In this document: piece after piece, positions 10,932 to 11,645 of the stretch
Layout of the letters: each line of letters opens with the position of its first letter
Position numbering within the stretch: position 1 is the first letter of the stretch
Assembly: GCA_034189035.1 (NCBI GenBank)
Contig: JAXHVA010000119.1
Coordinates: 1-11,645, forward strand
Direction of reading: 5' to 3'
From: JAUXFK01 sp034189035
GTDB taxonomy: Bacteria > Desulfobacterota > UBA8473
DNA length: 11,645 bases
Program-made: the position numbers and the translations under genes
Notes under the pieces: generated by a model
What the model saw: the letters and a program-made list of their open reading frames with translations, nothing else
What the model was told of the DNA's origin: nothing
Database searches by the model: none

Positions 10932-11333
10932 TCAAAACGGGATATCATCCCCTGGTTTCACCTCTGGCTCTTTTTGAACCGGGGGATTTTCCCGTTCCTG
11001 CCCACCGCCTAGCATCTGCATGGTATGAGCAACAATTTCAGTGACATACCGTTCGTTTCCTTCCTTGTCCTCCCACTTCCTTGTCTGAATTCGTCCCTCG
11101 ATACAAACTTGACTGCCCTTCCTCAGGTACTCTCCGCAAATTTCCCCAAGACGACCCCATACGACTATTCTATGCCACTCCGTGCGCTCCTTCTTTTCGC
11201 CTGTGTTCTTATCCTTCCAATCTTCTGACGTGGCCACACTAAAATTTGCCACTGCCTTACCATCTGACGTGTATTTCAATTCTGGATCTCGTCCCAATCT
11301 TCCTACAATGATTGACTTATTTACCCCTACCAT
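10932..11333 (-). CDS. ssb: Single-stranded DNA-binding protein
   Basis: 133 residues from the ATG at 11333, chosen because GGGAGGGG lies just upstream; a longer frame to 11357 lacks a ribosome site. Residues 3-105 form a full bacterial-type OB fold: VNKSIIVGRLGRDPELKYTS, AVANFSVAT, EWHRIVVWGRLGEICGEYL, GSQVCIEGRIQTRKW, RYVTEIVA. This is followed by a short Pro/Glu-rich linker and the acidic tip DDIPF, which in SSBs recruits partner proteins (replication and repair enzymes). The protein coats single-stranded DNA during phage replication. Shorter than E. coli SSB (178), as usual for phages. It overlaps the upstream leftward gene by 17 bases and converges on the beta-helix gene. Confidence 0.95.
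   Translation of the reverse strand: MVGVNKSIIVGRLGRDPELKYTSDGKAVANFSVATSEDWKDKNTGEKKERTEWHRIVVWGRLGEICGEYLRKGSQVCIEGRIQTRKWEDKEGNERYVTEIVAHTMQMLGGGQERENPPVQKEPEVKPGDDIPF
10947..10990 (+). terminator. Candidate rightward terminator inside the ssb 3' end
   Basis: ATCCCCTGGTT (10947-10957) pairs with AACCGGGGGAT (10977-10987) over 11 positions with one T-G pair, loop of 19 bases, followed by only three or four T. It is the first hairpin after the last rightward gene, so it could end that transcript despite lying in ssb. The short T-run makes this weak. Confidence 0.35.
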
Positions 11334-11541
11334 GGTCCCCTCCCATATAATTTTCAAGATTCACCAGTCTATTTTTAATATCATCTAAGCTATCTAACTC
11401 TAATATTCTTCTCAACTCGTTCCACACAACCGCTAGTTTTTCTTCAAGTTTGCACTCTCGTTTCATACCAATTCTGAACAATTCCAAAATCCTGCCCTGT
11501 AAATGCTCAAAATCTTTCTTAAGTTCTGTGTGATAATGCAT
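11317..11541 (-). CDS. Small helical hypothetical protein upstream of ssb
   Basis: 74 residues from the ATG at 11541 (AGG about 10 bases upstream). A GTG at 11610 in the same frame would give 97 residues but has no ribosome site, so the start is uncertain. Sequence is almost all helix, with charged heptad-like stretches (ELKKDFEHLQGRILELF, KLEEKLAVVWNELRRILEL, DIKNRLVNLENYM), consistent with a coiled coil. The last 17 bases overlap the ssb start, so the two are co-translated. No family recognised; it may act in replication with SSB. Confidence 0.65.
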   Translation of the reverse strand: MHYHTELKKDFEHLQGRILELFRIGMKRECKLEEKLAVVWNELRRILELDSLDDIKNRLVNLENYMGGDHGRGK

Positions 11542-11645
11542 TTTTAAACGACCTGTCTTTGAGGGCGGTGTTGCTACCCTTATTGAATTTAAGTTGTATT
11601 CTCTTTTCACACAATATCAACAGGGCACTTTAAGGAGCCCCAATT

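Noticed and set aside
1..11645. CRISPR arrays, tRNA genes, insertion sequences and integrase or attachment sites
   Set aside because: No regularly spaced repeats with spacers, no cloverleaf-like segment, and no transposase or integrase pattern were seen by eye; a tRNA or attachment site too subtle to see without a search program cannot be excluded.

Overview
The window is part of a tailed double-stranded DNA bacteriophage genome (free phage, prophage or metagenomic assembly). The evidence is a recognisable packaging and head-assembly block: a terminase small-subunit candidate, the terminase large subunit, a P22-like portal and a scaffold-like gene. There is also a phage-type single-stranded DNA-binding protein and many very small, tightly packed genes with strong Shine-Dalgarno sequences. 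The host cannot be named. A near-consensus sigma-54 promoter suggests a bacterium with RpoN, perhaps a Gram-negative, but that is inference.

Layout. Positions 1-7304 are read leftward, in transcription order: a 62-residue zinc-finger protein (7304-7116), terminase small subunit (7032-6520), a roughly 490-base stretch without a convincing gene, three small proteins (6025-5174), terminase large subunit (5161-3650), a small YezD-like protein (3663-3484), a strong terminator, portal (3158-1239), a SAM methyltransferase (1238-666), a small unknown protein (631-284), and the start of a scaffold-like protein that runs off the left edge. The sequence is interrupted by exactly 100 N (3186-3285) flanked by an identical 121-base direct repeat. 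This is best read as an assembly join, so the portal 5' end is probably present only once in the real genome.

Positions 7305-7683 form a divergent control region. It holds a leftward sigma-70 promoter with perfect TTGACA and a 17-base spacer, a rightward sigma-54-type promoter, three copies of a tandem heptad (AGYTAAA repeated every 10 bases), and a 23-base near-perfect palindrome. Two more heptad copies lie in the 6026-6519 gap, so one regulator may control both directions.

Positions 7684-10926 are a rightward block of ten genes, mostly 30-170 residues and mostly unrecognised. It includes a GNAT-like fragment, a phage family ending in IIGCR, a CxxC protein, two tiny single-span membrane proteins, and a 213-residue left-handed beta-helix protein whose hexapeptide repeats carry a cysteine ladder. 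Several genes share a repeated translation leader (CTAAACTGCC + GGAGG), and several begin with MEIT or MEN. One gene contains two unusually strong RNA hairpins.

Positions 10932-11541 return to leftward reading, with ssb preceded by a small helical protein. The ssb stop lies only 5 bases from the convergent beta-helix gene. The rightward block therefore sits as an oppositely oriented island between leftward replication and packaging genes. The last 104 bases (11542-11645) hold no supportable gene.
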